Of a stretch of DNA of 17,089 nt, positions 1-7,748 are shown in pieces; position 1 is the stretch's first letter, and every line of letters begins with the position of its first letter. This stretch comes from an uncultured Alphaproteobacteria bacterium (GTDB lineage Bacteria > Pseudomonadota > Alphaproteobacteria > Caulobacterales > Caulobacteraceae): the NCBI GenBank assembly GCA_903928755.1, contig CAIYSH010000368.1, forward strand, positions 1 through 17,089, in the 5' to 3' direction. Position numbers and translations under genes: made by a program. Under the pieces are notes generated by a model, which was given only the letters and a program-made list of their open reading frames with translations, was not told where the DNA came from and did no database searches.

Positions 1-131
1 ACCAGGCATCTGACTTCCCGGAACACGGCCCTGGCCCGGGCTTCCTGCCCGGGGTCAACCAGCCGCTCATCCGGATCTGCCGCGGCAGCAAGACTGAAGA
101 CTGCCGCAATCAGGACAAGGACGCGTTTCAT
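1..131 (-). CDS. ccmH: CcmH/CcmL-family cytochrome c biogenesis protein, N-terminal part only
   Basis: Only the first 43 codons are in the window; the gene runs off the left edge. Translation from the ATG at 131 gives a short signal peptide (MKRVLVLIAAVFSLAAAA), then a mature start rich in Asp/Glu/Arg ending in VFREVRCL. The RCL sequence is where the family's redox motif (RCxxC) begins; the second cysteine lies outside the window. CcmH is a periplasmic, membrane-anchored thiol-disulfide protein that keeps apocytochrome c haem-binding cysteines reduced for the CcmF/H/I haem ligation complex. Its ATG overlaps the ccmF stop codon in an ATGA, as expected for the usual ccmI-ccmE-ccmF-ccmH order. 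The assignment rests on position plus this N-terminus, since the diagnostic second cysteine cannot be seen. Confidence 0.88.
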   Translation of the reverse strand, partial: MKRVLVLIAAVFSLAAAADPDERLVDPGQEARARAVFREVRCL

Positions 132-2101
132 GCAACAGCGCCCGATCGCTTGCCGACGGCCAGCCGGAGCCGGCGATCTGAAAGGGAAAGAAATCCCCCC
201 AGGGCCATGGTGAGGGGCCCAAGGAAGATCAGCAGGGCAAGGGGGTTCCAATAGGCGCGGACCAGCCAGACCGGTGCGCCATTTCCGCCCCTGCGCTCAC
301 CCAGCACTACATAGAGATGGTTCAGTCCCAGGGTGCAGATGGCAACTTCCGATGTGGTCTGGCGACCCGCCGGGTAGAACCGGCGTTCCGGAGCTGGACG
401 GCAGATTTCCACACCTGCCTTCCGGGCCGTGATCAGACCCCGCTCGGCATCGAAATTGGGCCCATCAATGGCGACGATCTGATCGAGTGTAAGTTCGTAG
501 GCACCAACCTGCAGGTGGCCGCCCTGGGCCAGGGTTTCAGCGGCTTCGACCCGCCAGCCGGTTTCGAAACAGGCTCCGATCACGAACAGACCCAGACCGG
601 CATGGGCCAGGGTCATGCCCCAGCTGCCCCTTGGCAATCTGGTCAGACGACGCCAGGATTCAGCTGCGGCGACCTTCCTGAGCTTGATCCGTTCCGCGAT
701 TTCGACCAGGGCACCGGCGATCAGCCAGGCCCCTATGCCCAAACCTGCACTGGCCAGGGCCTTTCGGGGACTGACCAGGGCAAAGGCAAGCAATCCCACG
801 GCAATGGCCGCAAGGGCAGCCACGGCAAGTCGCTGATAGACCCCCCTGGCATCGCCCCGCTTCCAGGACAGCAGGGGTCCGGCCGGCAGCAGGATCATCA
901 ATGCCACCATCAAGGGCGTGAAGGTCAGATTGAAAAACGGCGGCCCGACGGAAATCGGCTCACCGGTCGCCGCTTCCCGTATCAGCGGATAGAGGGTGCC
1001 CATGAGGACGGTCATGGTGGCGGCCGCCAGCAGGATATTGTTCAGCACCAGGGCGCTTTCGCGGCTGATCGGCGCAAACACCCCGCCGGGCGCGAGGACC
1101 GGAGCCCGCCAGGCAAAGAGCGCGAAGGCGATCCCGGCTGTCACGGCCAGGATACCCAGCAACAGGGCGCCCCGGGTCGGATCGACAGCAAAGGCATGAA
1201 CCGAAGTGAGCACGCCTGATCGCACGAGGAACGCACCCAGCATGGAAAAGGTGAAGCCGGCGATGGCGAGGAAAACCGTCCAGCCCGAAAGGGCACCCCG
1301 CTTTTCGGTCACAATGGCCGAGTGCAGGAGGGCTGTGGCGATCAGCCAGGGCATGAAGCTGGCATTTTCAACCGGATCCCAGAACCACCAGCCGCCCCAG
1401 CCCAATTCATAATAGGCCCAGAATGCACCCAGCATGATTCCGACGGTCAGCAGGCTCCAGGCGGCCAGGGTCCAGGGGCGCACCCAGCGCGCCCAGGCCG
1501 CGTCGACACGACCTTCGATCAGGGCGGCAACCGCAAAGGAAAAAACCACCGAAAGACCGACATAGCCCGCATAGAGAAACGGCGGATGCACGGCCAGAGC
1601 CGGGTCCTGCAGCAGGGGGTTCAGGGAGCGCCCCTCCACCGGAATGTCCAGCAAACGCAGGAAAGGGTTGGAGGCCAAAACCGTATAGCCCAGGAAGACA
1701 CTTCCAAGAATGCCCTGGGTCATGACGGTAAGGGCTTTGAGGTCCCGTGGGAGATTCCGACCCAATCCGGCAATGGCGGACCCGAATCCGGTCAGGGCCA
1801 GGCACCAGAGGAGCATGGAGCCTTCGTGGCTGCCCCAGGTTCCGGCTATCCGGTAAAGGAGTGGCTTTTCCGTGTGCGAGTTTGCCGCAACATTGGCGAC
1901 TGAAAAGTCCGATGTGATGAAAGCGTGCATCAGGACGGCAAAGGCCAGGGCTACAGACAGGAATGCCGCCAGCGCGGCCCCTTCACCTGCCCCGGCCAGC
2001 AGGGTAGATCGACGCCAGCGGCCTGTGGCAGACAGGCCCGCCTGAGCCAGTGAAAGACACAGGGCCAGGACCAGGGCGAAGCTTCCGAATTCAACGATCA
2101 T
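128..2101 (-). CDS. ccmF: Haem lyase subunit CcmF
   Basis: Encodes 657 residues, the normal length for CcmF, the polytopic inner-membrane subunit that passes haem from holo-CcmE to apocytochrome c in System I maturation. Many hydrophobic segments cover the chain. The haem-handling WWD motif is clear (WGGWWFWDPVENASF, residues 235-249). Flanking conserved histidines are visible in VHPPFLY (H172) and LLHSAIV (H260). A large periplasmic loop sits near the C-terminus (about residues 515-620), before a final membrane segment. The ATG at 2101 overlaps the ccmE stop (ATGA), and the stop overlaps the ccmH start, so translation is probably coupled through the operon. No truncation or missing motif was seen. 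Confidence 0.97.
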   Translation of the reverse strand: MIVEFGSFALVLALCLSLAQAGLSATGRWRRSTLLAGAGEGAALAAFLSVALAFAVLMHAFITSDFSVANVAANSHTEKPLLYRIAGTWGSHEGSMLLWCLALTGFGSAIAGLGRNLPRDLKALTVMTQGILGSVFLGYTVLASNPFLRLLDIPVEGRSLNPLLQDPALAVHPPFLYAGYVGLSVVFSFAVAALIEGRVDAAWARWVRPWTLAAWSLLTVGIMLGAFWAYYELGWGGWWFWDPVENASFMPWLIATALLHSAIVTEKRGALSGWTVFLAIAGFTFSMLGAFLVRSGVLTSVHAFAVDPTRGALLLGILAVTAGIAFALFAWRAPVLAPGGVFAPISRESALVLNNILLAAATMTVLMGTLYPLIREAATGEPISVGPPFFNLTFTPLMVALMILLPAGPLLSWKRGDARGVYQRLAVAALAAIAVGLLAFALVSPRKALASAGLGIGAWLIAGALVEIAERIKLRKVAAAESWRRLTRLPRGSWGMTLAHAGLGLFVIGACFETGWRVEAAETLAQGGHLQVGAYELTLDQIVAIDGPNFDAERGLITARKAGVEICRPAPERRFYPAGRQTTSEVAICTLGLNHLYVVLGERRGGNGAPVWLVRAYWNPLALLIFLGPLTMALGGFLSLSDRRLRLAVGKRSGAVA

Positions 2102-2583
2102 TTCGGTGACCCATAGGTCGCTGCGTCGCCATTACCTCGCCACTCACCCTGCTTCTTCAAGGCCTTGGTGAGTTCTTTTGGCATGTATCGCTCGTCATGT
2201 TTGGCCAGGACCTGCCTGGCCTCAAAAATCCCGTCCCTCCGGAAGTGACCCGTCGCGACAATGCCCTGCCCCTCCCTGAAGAGATCCGGCAGGTCGCCCT
2301 GAAAGACAATGCGATCAGACAGGGTCTGATCCCGGACAACGAACTCGACCTGGCCATTGCCATGTTTGACCACACTGCCGGTCTGGACCAGCCCGCCCAG
2401 TTGCACGGATCTCCCCGGCGGGGGATTGGCCGCAGCCGCCTGTGACGGGGTGTAGAAATAGGAGATCGAGTCAGAAAGTCCCCAAAGGGTCAGGCCTACC
2501 GCCAGACTCAGCACAGGGGCGACTGCCGCAAAAATGACCAGGCGTCGCCGCGCCTTCGGCGACTTCGGAAGCCAGCTGCTCAC
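2098..2583 (-). CDS. ccmE: Cytochrome c haem chaperone CcmE
   Basis: 161 residues. CcmE is a membrane-anchored periplasmic haem chaperone that binds haem covalently through a histidine and delivers it to CcmF. The protein starts with a short basic cytoplasmic tail, one membrane anchor (about residues 15-38) and the family's SDSISYFYTPSQ segment, then an OB-fold. The covalent haem site is present: LAKHDERYMP with H129, followed by Tyr133. The open frame extends 48 codons further upstream, but that part overlaps ccmI and looks nothing like CcmE. I chose the GTG at 2583 because it overlaps the ccmI stop (GTGA), matches the other junctions in this operon and gives the normal family length. Confidence 0.96.
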   Translation of the reverse strand: MSSWLPKSPKARRRLVIFAAVAPVLSLAVGLTLWGLSDSISYFYTPSQAAAANPPPGRSVQLGGLVQTGSVVKHGNGQVEFVVRDQTLSDRIVFQGDLPDLFREGQGIVATGHFRRDGIFEARQVLAKHDERYMPKELTKALKKQGEWRGNGDAATYGSPK

Positions 2584-3674
2584 CGGATCGCCTCCGCCTT
2601 CGAGGCTGCATCCAGCTGGGAGATGACGTCCGCCCGACCGCGATAACGTGCCCGGGCCTGAGCCAGGGCTGCGTCCCGCGCCGGGGCATCGCCCAGAACG
2701 GCATAGGACCTCACCAACCTGACCCAACCCTCTGGATCGTCGGGATTCCCCTTCAGCTTTTCAGCAAGTCCGGCCACCATGTTCCGGATCATGGTCATCT
2801 GATCGCCATTCCCGCCCGGTGCAGCCCCGGGCTTCACCGCCGGATGAGGGGCGAGGGCTTCCTTGATTGCCCGTGCCAGGTCTGCGTGACGGGGATCTTC
2901 AGGTGGCAGGTCGGCGTCGATGGCCTTGAGCCCGGCGACAGCACCATCTCGATTACCGTCCTGATCCATGGCCCGAGCCAGGTGGAAACGCGCCACCATG
3001 GCCTTCGGATCCCGCTTTACGGCTTCGCGGAAGGCATTTCGGGCGGATTCCGACTCCTGGCCTTCAGCTTGCATGACCAGGACCTCGCCGAGCATTTCCC
3101 ACAGGTCAGATCTGGTTGGAGCCAGGGTGATCGCTTTTCGCAGGGCGCGCGCGGCACCGGAGGGATTTTCAGACTGCGCCTCGGCCAGGGCAAGATATCT
3201 CAATCCGTCGGGGTCCTGCCTTTGGGCCGTCACAAGGCGCAGGACTGCCGCCATTTCAGGTGCGGTCAGTTGCCCGGGAGGGGTGGTTCGCCACTGTGCG
3301 ATGCGCCCGGCCATGGGCTGATCGGGCAAGGCCGGAGCTCCGACCGTCAGGTACAGGGCAAGGGCCATACCCGCGACCAGAGCGACCACGCCCCCAACCC
3401 AGAGCCTGTGAACACCTCCGGAGTTCCAGGCCACCACCTGATGGTCAGCCGCCCCGAGCAGACGGCGCCCGGCTTCGGCCCTGGTTGTTGCATGCTCCTC
3501 GGCATTGATGAGTCCAGTGTCTGCCAGGGCGTCCAGTTCGCTCAATTGCCGACGATAGACGTCCAGCGTCGGGTCTGACGACCCGCCGTTGGACGCGGCA
3601 CCAGCCGCGCGGAACATGACGATTATGGCAGCGGCGGAGGAAAGGGCGCCCGCGGCCACCCAGAGCGAGATCAT
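2580..3674 (-). CDS. ccmI: Cytochrome c biogenesis protein CcmI (TPR apocytochrome chaperone)
   Basis: 364 residues. CcmI (CycH) binds the C-terminus of apocytochrome c and brings it to the CcmF/CcmH haem ligation complex. Two membrane segments are visible (about residues 3-23 and 91-111). They flank a cytoplasmic loop carrying the family segment that starts LDVYRRQLSELDAL and continues through GLINAEEH. After the second segment is a periplasmic tetratricopeptide-like region (about residues 150-265 and again 295-355), with typical helical-repeat stretches such as GAARALRKAITLAP. It starts at ATG 3674, 43 bp after the preceding unknown gene, without an evident Shine-Dalgarno sequence; its stop overlaps ccmE. 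It is probably in the same transcript as the upstream genes. Confidence 0.94.
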   Translation of the reverse strand: MISLWVAAGALSSAAAIIVMFRAAGAASNGGSSDPTLDVYRRQLSELDALADTGLINAEEHATTRAEAGRRLLGAADHQVVAWNSGGVHRLWVGGVVALVAGMALALYLTVGAPALPDQPMAGRIAQWRTTPPGQLTAPEMAAVLRLVTAQRQDPDGLRYLALAEAQSENPSGAARALRKAITLAPTRSDLWEMLGEVLVMQAEGQESESARNAFREAVKRDPKAMVARFHLARAMDQDGNRDGAVAGLKAIDADLPPEDPRHADLARAIKEALAPHPAVKPGAAPGGNGDQMTMIRNMVAGLAEKLKGNPDDPEGWVRLVRSYAVLGDAPARDAALAQARARYRGRADVISQLDAASKAEAIR

Positions 3675-3717
3675 GAGCAGGGTTTAGCGGGTTTACGCGT
3701 TTCGCGCGAGGGGGCGA

Positions 3718-5088
3718 TCAGCCATATTTGGCAAGATCCCTGCGATGATTATCCAGAGCGGCGTCAATGCGTCGACGCATCAGATCGGCGCTGACGGAAT
3801 TGCCCATAAGTGAAAGAAAATCGGCAGCATGGGTCAAATGCTCCAGGGCCAGGTCGAAATCCTCAACTTCACGGTCCCGGATCAGGGCAAACCCATCCTC
3901 GGCATAGCGATCAAGGGTCTCGGCCGCTGCTTCCAGGATCCGTGTTCGCGCAGATGCAAAGCCACCCAGGCTCGCGCTCGGACGAATGGCTTCGATGAAG
4001 GTCATCAGGGTCTTTAGGTTGTTGATGTCCTGGCCAGTGGGGGATTTGGTCATCCTGGGCACCTTGCGGCTGGAATGCTCGCCGCGGACGACATGATAGG
4101 GCAAGGCAGTGCCGATCATGGGCTCAATCTTGCGCAGTCGGCTTTCGACCGTGTTGGCAAGTGTCTGCTTCTGCTTCTGGACCCGGGCACCCCAGCCACT
4201 GTCACGGGTAAATTCTATGCCGCTCTCCAGCTCGGAAATCTGCCGTGCAGTCAGGTGTATGAGGGCGGCAACAGTTCTGGCCTCGTCCGGTGTTTTGGTG
4301 TGATCGAACCGGCCGATTTCGGTCAGGTTGATATCGACCAAGTCCATCACACGGATCGGGAAGGATGAAAGCTCTGATCCGGCGAAATAGGCCTGGGTCG
4401 GGCGGTCCATGACCAGGGAAATCAGCCTGATGATCTGCCAGGGCTCATCCATTCCTGCGGCAAGCATTTCGAACAGCAAAGGACCATTATCTTCGGAAAT
4501 GGCTATAGCATCCCTGTAGGTTACCCTCAGGGCCGCAGCGCGCGCATCATCGGGCCTGTCGACCCAGTCGGTCAGACGGTAGGAGGCTTCCCTGACCACG
4601 GGTGCCAGTTTCAGGCACGCACAAAAGGCCCCCAACAGATCGGGTCCGTGGGCGCTCAGTCTGCTGGCCGCGGCCTTGTAGGCCTCTGACTTCTCGCCTT
4701 GAAGGCCATCACAGATGCGGCGCAGCAGGCCATTGAGCGGCCCGGAGCGCGACTCTACGGACCCCCCCTCAAGCAGGCCTTTGACCATGGAAATCTGATC
4801 TGGCGCATCTTCCTTCAGAGCCGTCCAGAGCAGAGGCAAGACAGACTTCGGGAAGATCAGCCGATCCTTTACCAGGCCAGGATCTGCAAACATGCGGCTC
4901 AATGGACTGAAGACAATATCGCGAAAGCGCCTGTCGATCATCTCGAACGCTATGAGCCCGCGCACCTCTGAAAAGGCGACATCGAGATTACCCGCAAGGG
5001 CCGAATGCAGGCCTCTGACGACACTGTCGGGCGAGGTCGACATGAGGGTTCGGACGATTTGGATCTTGCGGTCGGAAAGACCGGACAT
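3718..5088 (-). CDS. Uncharacterised 456-residue soluble protein between the two-component genes and ccmI
   Basis: I do not recognise the family. The frame opens further at a TTG (5106), but the ATG at 5088 is preceded by GGAG six bases upstream, so I take that start (MSGLSDRKIQIVRTL). There is no signal peptide and no membrane segment, so it is probably cytoplasmic. The predicted character is almost wholly alpha-helical. A charged segment in the middle (around residues 285-330, with KQKQTLANTVESRLRK) could be amphipathic or coiled coil. It is followed by a basic, Ser/Arg-rich stretch and a helical C-terminal domain of about 100 residues ending in RRDLAKYG. It lies 106 bp after the histidine kinase and 43 bp before ccmI on the same strand, so it may share their transcript. 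No catalytic motif was found. Base composition and codon use look like the neighbours'. Confidence 0.85.
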   Translation of the reverse strand: MSGLSDRKIQIVRTLMSTSPDSVVRGLHSALAGNLDVAFSEVRGLIAFEMIDRRFRDIVFSPLSRMFADPGLVKDRLIFPKSVLPLLWTALKEDAPDQISMVKGLLEGGSVESRSGPLNGLLRRICDGLQGEKSEAYKAAASRLSAHGPDLLGAFCACLKLAPVVREASYRLTDWVDRPDDARAAALRVTYRDAIAISEDNGPLLFEMLAAGMDEPWQIIRLISLVMDRPTQAYFAGSELSSFPIRVMDLVDINLTEIGRFDHTKTPDEARTVAALIHLTARQISELESGIEFTRDSGWGARVQKQKQTLANTVESRLRKIEPMIGTALPYHVVRGEHSSRKVPRMTKSPTGQDINNLKTLMTFIEAIRPSASLGGFASARTRILEAAAETLDRYAEDGFALIRDREVEDFDLALEHLTHAADFLSLMGNSVSADLMRRRIDAALDNHRRDLAKYG

Positions 5089-5194
5089 TCGGCGCTCCAG
5101 ACACAAGAGTCCCTTACGTGACTGAAACCTTACGGCGAACTAGGTTAATTCAATCCAAAGAAGAATGCCGACATTGGACCGCTACCCGAAATTG

Positions 5195-6583
5195 TCAGGC
5201 CTGGGCGCGTGGCAGCTCCAGCCTTACAGACAGGCCGCCAAGTGAAGAGGCCCCGAGGTTCAGCTTCCCGCCATAGGACCGCGCCAGTTCGTCGATTATG
5301 CTGAGGCCGAGACCCGACCCCGGTGCCCGTTCATCGAGCCTTGCGCCGCGAGGCAGAACAACAGCCCACTGCGTCTCTGTCAGACCCTGACCGTCGTCCT
5401 CAATTGTCAGGAGAAATCGATCATCTGACTGGCCGATGGCGCGGACCCGCACCTTCGAACGGCCCCATTGGCAGGCGTTTTCCATGGCATTTCCGGCCAG
5501 CTCGAGCAGGTCCTGCCGTTCCCCCAGGAAAAAGAGGTCTTCATCGGCATCCCAGTCGATGGCCATGGGTTTTGAGGCATGTATACGGTCGAGGGTTCGC
5601 GACAGTTCATCCAGCACCTCGGCTACGGAAGTCCGCTCACCCAGCCCCTGTGCCCGGGCTGCTGCCCTTGCGCGGCGCAGATGATGATCGACCTGACGCC
5701 GCATGGCTTCAGCCTGCCGCGTCACGACCCCGGCAAGGTCTCCCGGATGCAGGTCTGCTTCTGCCAGCATCACCGAAAGCGGGGTCTTGAGGGCATGGGC
5801 CAGGTTACCGACATGTGTCCGCTGGCGGTCAACCACCTCCTGGTTGTGGGCCATCAGGGCATTCAGCTCTTCAGCAAGCGGGGTCAGTTCCTTGGGGTAG
5901 GTTCCAAGGATATGGTCTGACTTGCCCCTTCGGACCTCTGCGATCTCCCGGCTCAGGGCGAAAAGCGGGGTCAATCCCACCCGCACCTGAATGACAACAG
6001 CTGCCACCAGACCGGCACCCAGCAGCAGCAGGACCAGGGCCGTTGCGGTGGTAAAGCTGCGGATATCGCGGTTGAGCTCCGTGCGATCCTCCCCGGCCAT
6101 GAAGATCAGCGGAACCTTGCGGCCGGGCAATGTCACCTGTGATGCCCGGGCACGCACGGGTTCGGACAGGGGCCCGCGGGTGTCATAACTGACCGGTGAT
6201 CCCGGATTGACGGCCAATCGTGAGACCAGTTGTGGCGGAGCCCCCAGTTCGGAATCCCAGAGAGACCGGGACCGAACGAGAATCCGGATCTGCCCGCCGC
6301 CAACGGGGGTGGCAATCTGCCAATATTTACCCGAATAGGCCCTGAGGGCGCGCATATCGGTCAGAATCGGCGCCGCGACCCCGCCATCGGCCCTCACCGT
6401 CGAGCCCGCCACCAGATTGTCGATCAGTTCCGAAAGGCCCTGATCAAAACGTTTCAGGGCGGCCTGCTGAAACAGCATGACCATGACCAGGGCCGAGACC
6501 AGCAAGGCAGCCAGGGACCAGCCCGCCGCCAGAATGACCAGGCGCCAGACAAGGGAAGGATGTCGGAAGACGGTCAGCCTCAC
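5195..6583 (-). CDS. PhoQ/FeuQ-like sensor histidine kinase
   Basis: 462 residues. It is a membrane-bound sensor kinase expected to phosphorylate the regulator encoded just upstream. It has two membrane segments (about residues 14-38 and 178-200) around a periplasmic sensor region of some 140 residues. A HAMP-like linker follows, then the H-box NLAHALKTPL with phospho-acceptor H263. The ATP-binding domain has an N-box (ELAGNAMENACQW, N365/N369), a D-box (EDDGQG, D396/D397) and a glycine box (GSGLGL). The NLAHALKTPL form of the H-box is typical of the PhoQ-like kinases. The GTG start overlaps the stop of the response regulator (GTGA). In rhizobia a feuP-feuQ pair sits next to the same ccm genes (cycHJKL), so this is probably the FeuQ counterpart; the signal sensed here is unknown. 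Confidence 0.93.
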   Translation of the reverse strand: MRLTVFRHPSLVWRLVILAAGWSLAALLVSALVMVMLFQQAALKRFDQGLSELIDNLVAGSTVRADGGVAAPILTDMRALRAYSGKYWQIATPVGGGQIRILVRSRSLWDSELGAPPQLVSRLAVNPGSPVSYDTRGPLSEPVRARASQVTLPGRKVPLIFMAGEDRTELNRDIRSFTTATALVLLLLGAGLVAAVVIQVRVGLTPLFALSREIAEVRRGKSDHILGTYPKELTPLAEELNALMAHNQEVVDRQRTHVGNLAHALKTPLSVMLAEADLHPGDLAGVVTRQAEAMRRQVDHHLRRARAAARAQGLGERTSVAEVLDELSRTLDRIHASKPMAIDWDADEDLFFLGERQDLLELAGNAMENACQWGRSKVRVRAIGQSDDRFLLTIEDDGQGLTETQWAVVLPRGARLDERAPGSGLGLSIIDELARSYGGKLNLGASSLGGLSVRLELPRAQA

Positions 6584-7272
6584 ACCTTGCCTGCAGCATC
6601 CCGAAGTTCGTCGATCGGGGCCGTCAGGCGGTATCCCAATCCACGCACGGTATCGATCCGGTCAGACCCGATCTTCTTCCGAACCCGGCCGATGAAGACT
6701 TCAATCGTGTTGGAATCCCGATCAAAATCCTGATCATAGAGATGCTCGACCAGCTCCGTGCGACTTATGACCCGGCCGTGATGCATCATCAGATAGTGCA
6801 GCAGCCGGTATTCAAGGGATGTAAGCCGCAGGGGCTCTCCATTAACGCTGGCACGGGCAGCCCTGGGATCGAGCCGAAGCCCGCCTACGGACAGACTGGG
6901 CGCAGCATGTCCGGCTGATCGACGCACCAGGGCGCGCAGACGGGCAAGCAGTTCTTCCGTATGAAATGGCTTGGTCAGATAGTCGTCGGCACCCGCATCA
7001 AATCCGGCGACCTTCTCGCTCCAGGCTCCCCGCGCCGTCAGGATCAGAACCGGGGTCGATACATTCCGTTGCCGCCAGCGCTCCAGGACAGAGACGCCGT
7101 CAATCTTGGGCAGGCCAAGATCCAGGATCACGGCATCATAGGGCTCGGTTTCACCCAGGAACTGGGCCTCCTCGCCGTCCGGGGCATGATCAACCACATA
7201 TCCATTGGCTGAAAGGGCGATTTTCAGCTGTCGCGACAGGTCCCTGTCATCTTCTACCAGCAGGATGCGCAT
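6580..7272 (-). CDS. OmpR/PhoP-family response regulator
   Basis: 230 residues. It is a DNA-binding transcription factor controlled by phosphorylation from the adjacent kinase. The receiver domain (about 1-118) shows acidic pocket residues D8/D9, phospho-acceptor D51 (ILDLGLP), T79 and K101 (LTKPF). The C-terminal winged helix (about 125-220) carries the OmpR-type LTSLEYRLLHYLM and RVISRTELVEHLYD segments, the recognition helix region DSNTIEVFIGRVRKKI and the wing RGLGYRL. It starts at ATG 7272 with AGG about ten bases upstream. It is separated by 61 bp from the PepSY-like gene and overlaps the kinase gene. It most resembles PhoP/FeuP. Targets cannot be read from this sequence. Confidence 0.95.
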   Translation of the reverse strand: MRILLVEDDRDLSRQLKIALSANGYVVDHAPDGEEAQFLGETEPYDAVILDLGLPKIDGVSVLERWRQRNVSTPVLILTARGAWSEKVAGFDAGADDYLTKPFHTEELLARLRALVRRSAGHAAPSLSVGGLRLDPRAARASVNGEPLRLTSLEYRLLHYLMMHHGRVISRTELVEHLYDQDFDRDSNTIEVFIGRVRKKIGSDRIDTVRGLGYRLTAPIDELRDAAGKV

Positions 7273-7333
7273 GACGATTTTACCTGGTGCAGATTGCGAA
7301 AAGTGGAAACCGGATTACGGATCGATGCATGCC

Positions 7334-7666
7334 CTAACCGCCCTGACGACCTATGATCTGGCCTGACTGGGCATCGACAATGAAGATGATCACCCGGTTG
7401 TCCGGCGTCTGCCAGGTGACGAAATAGGCACCTCGCCCATTCATATCGCCCAGGGTTGTGTTCAGCTGGCGGCCGGGGGTCCGCATGCCGATCTGCGCTA
7501 TGACCGAGGCGAGTGGCACATGCCGCCCGCCCCGCACCGCATCAAGGGCCCTGTCCTGCTCTCCTGCACCAAAGGCACGTCGGTCAAAGCCGTGATAGTC
7601 CTGCGCGGCTACCGGCCACGGGAATATGGCTGTCAGCAAGATGGCGAGTGCAAAACAGGGCTTCAT
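7334..7666 (-). CDS. Small secreted PepSY-like protein upstream of the two-component pair
   Basis: 110 residues from the ATG at 7666; a GTG two codons earlier (7672) is an alternative start. The N-terminus is a good signal peptide (hydrophobic run, then PWPVAA with likely cleavage before QD at about residue 22), so the product is periplasmic. The C-terminal half reads as one PepSY-type unit: a helix (PLASVIAQI), a beta strand with GAYFVTWQTPD, and a second strand with RVIIFIVDAQSGQIIG. The VDAQSGQII ending is typical of PepSY domains. Such small proteins are commonly encoded beside PhoPQ-like systems. It is 61 bp upstream of the response regulator, probably co-transcribed, and sits where rhizobia encode the periplasmic FeuQ inhibitor FeuN. 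A regulatory role is inference. Confidence 0.82.
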   Translation of the reverse strand: MKPCFALAILLTAIFPWPVAAQDYHGFDRRAFGAGEQDRALDAVRGGRHVPLASVIAQIGMRTPGRQLNTTLGDMNGRGAYFVTWQTPDNRVIIFIVDAQSGQIIGRQGG

Positions 7667-7748
7667 GGCCACCGTCTTGCGAGACCGGGCCTGAACCCAG
7701 TCTGAATGACTGCCATTTCAAGGGTCAGGCCTTGCATGCCAACGGACC

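Noticed and set aside
317..1219. 300-codon open frame on the plus strand opposite ccmF
   Set aside because: It is antisense to a certain gene, is rich in Gly/Gln/Arg/Pro as GC-rich shadow frames are, and has no recognisable domain.
2584..2727. Upstream extension of ccmE by 48 codons
   Set aside because: It overlaps ccmI, is low-complexity Gly/Ser/Arg, and CcmE family proteins begin close to the GTG at 2583.
5089..5194. Possible separate promoter for the unknown 456-residue gene (GAATTAACC and CCTAGTTC on the minus strand)
   Set aside because: The -10-like match has no -35 partner at the right distance, so I leave it uncalled.
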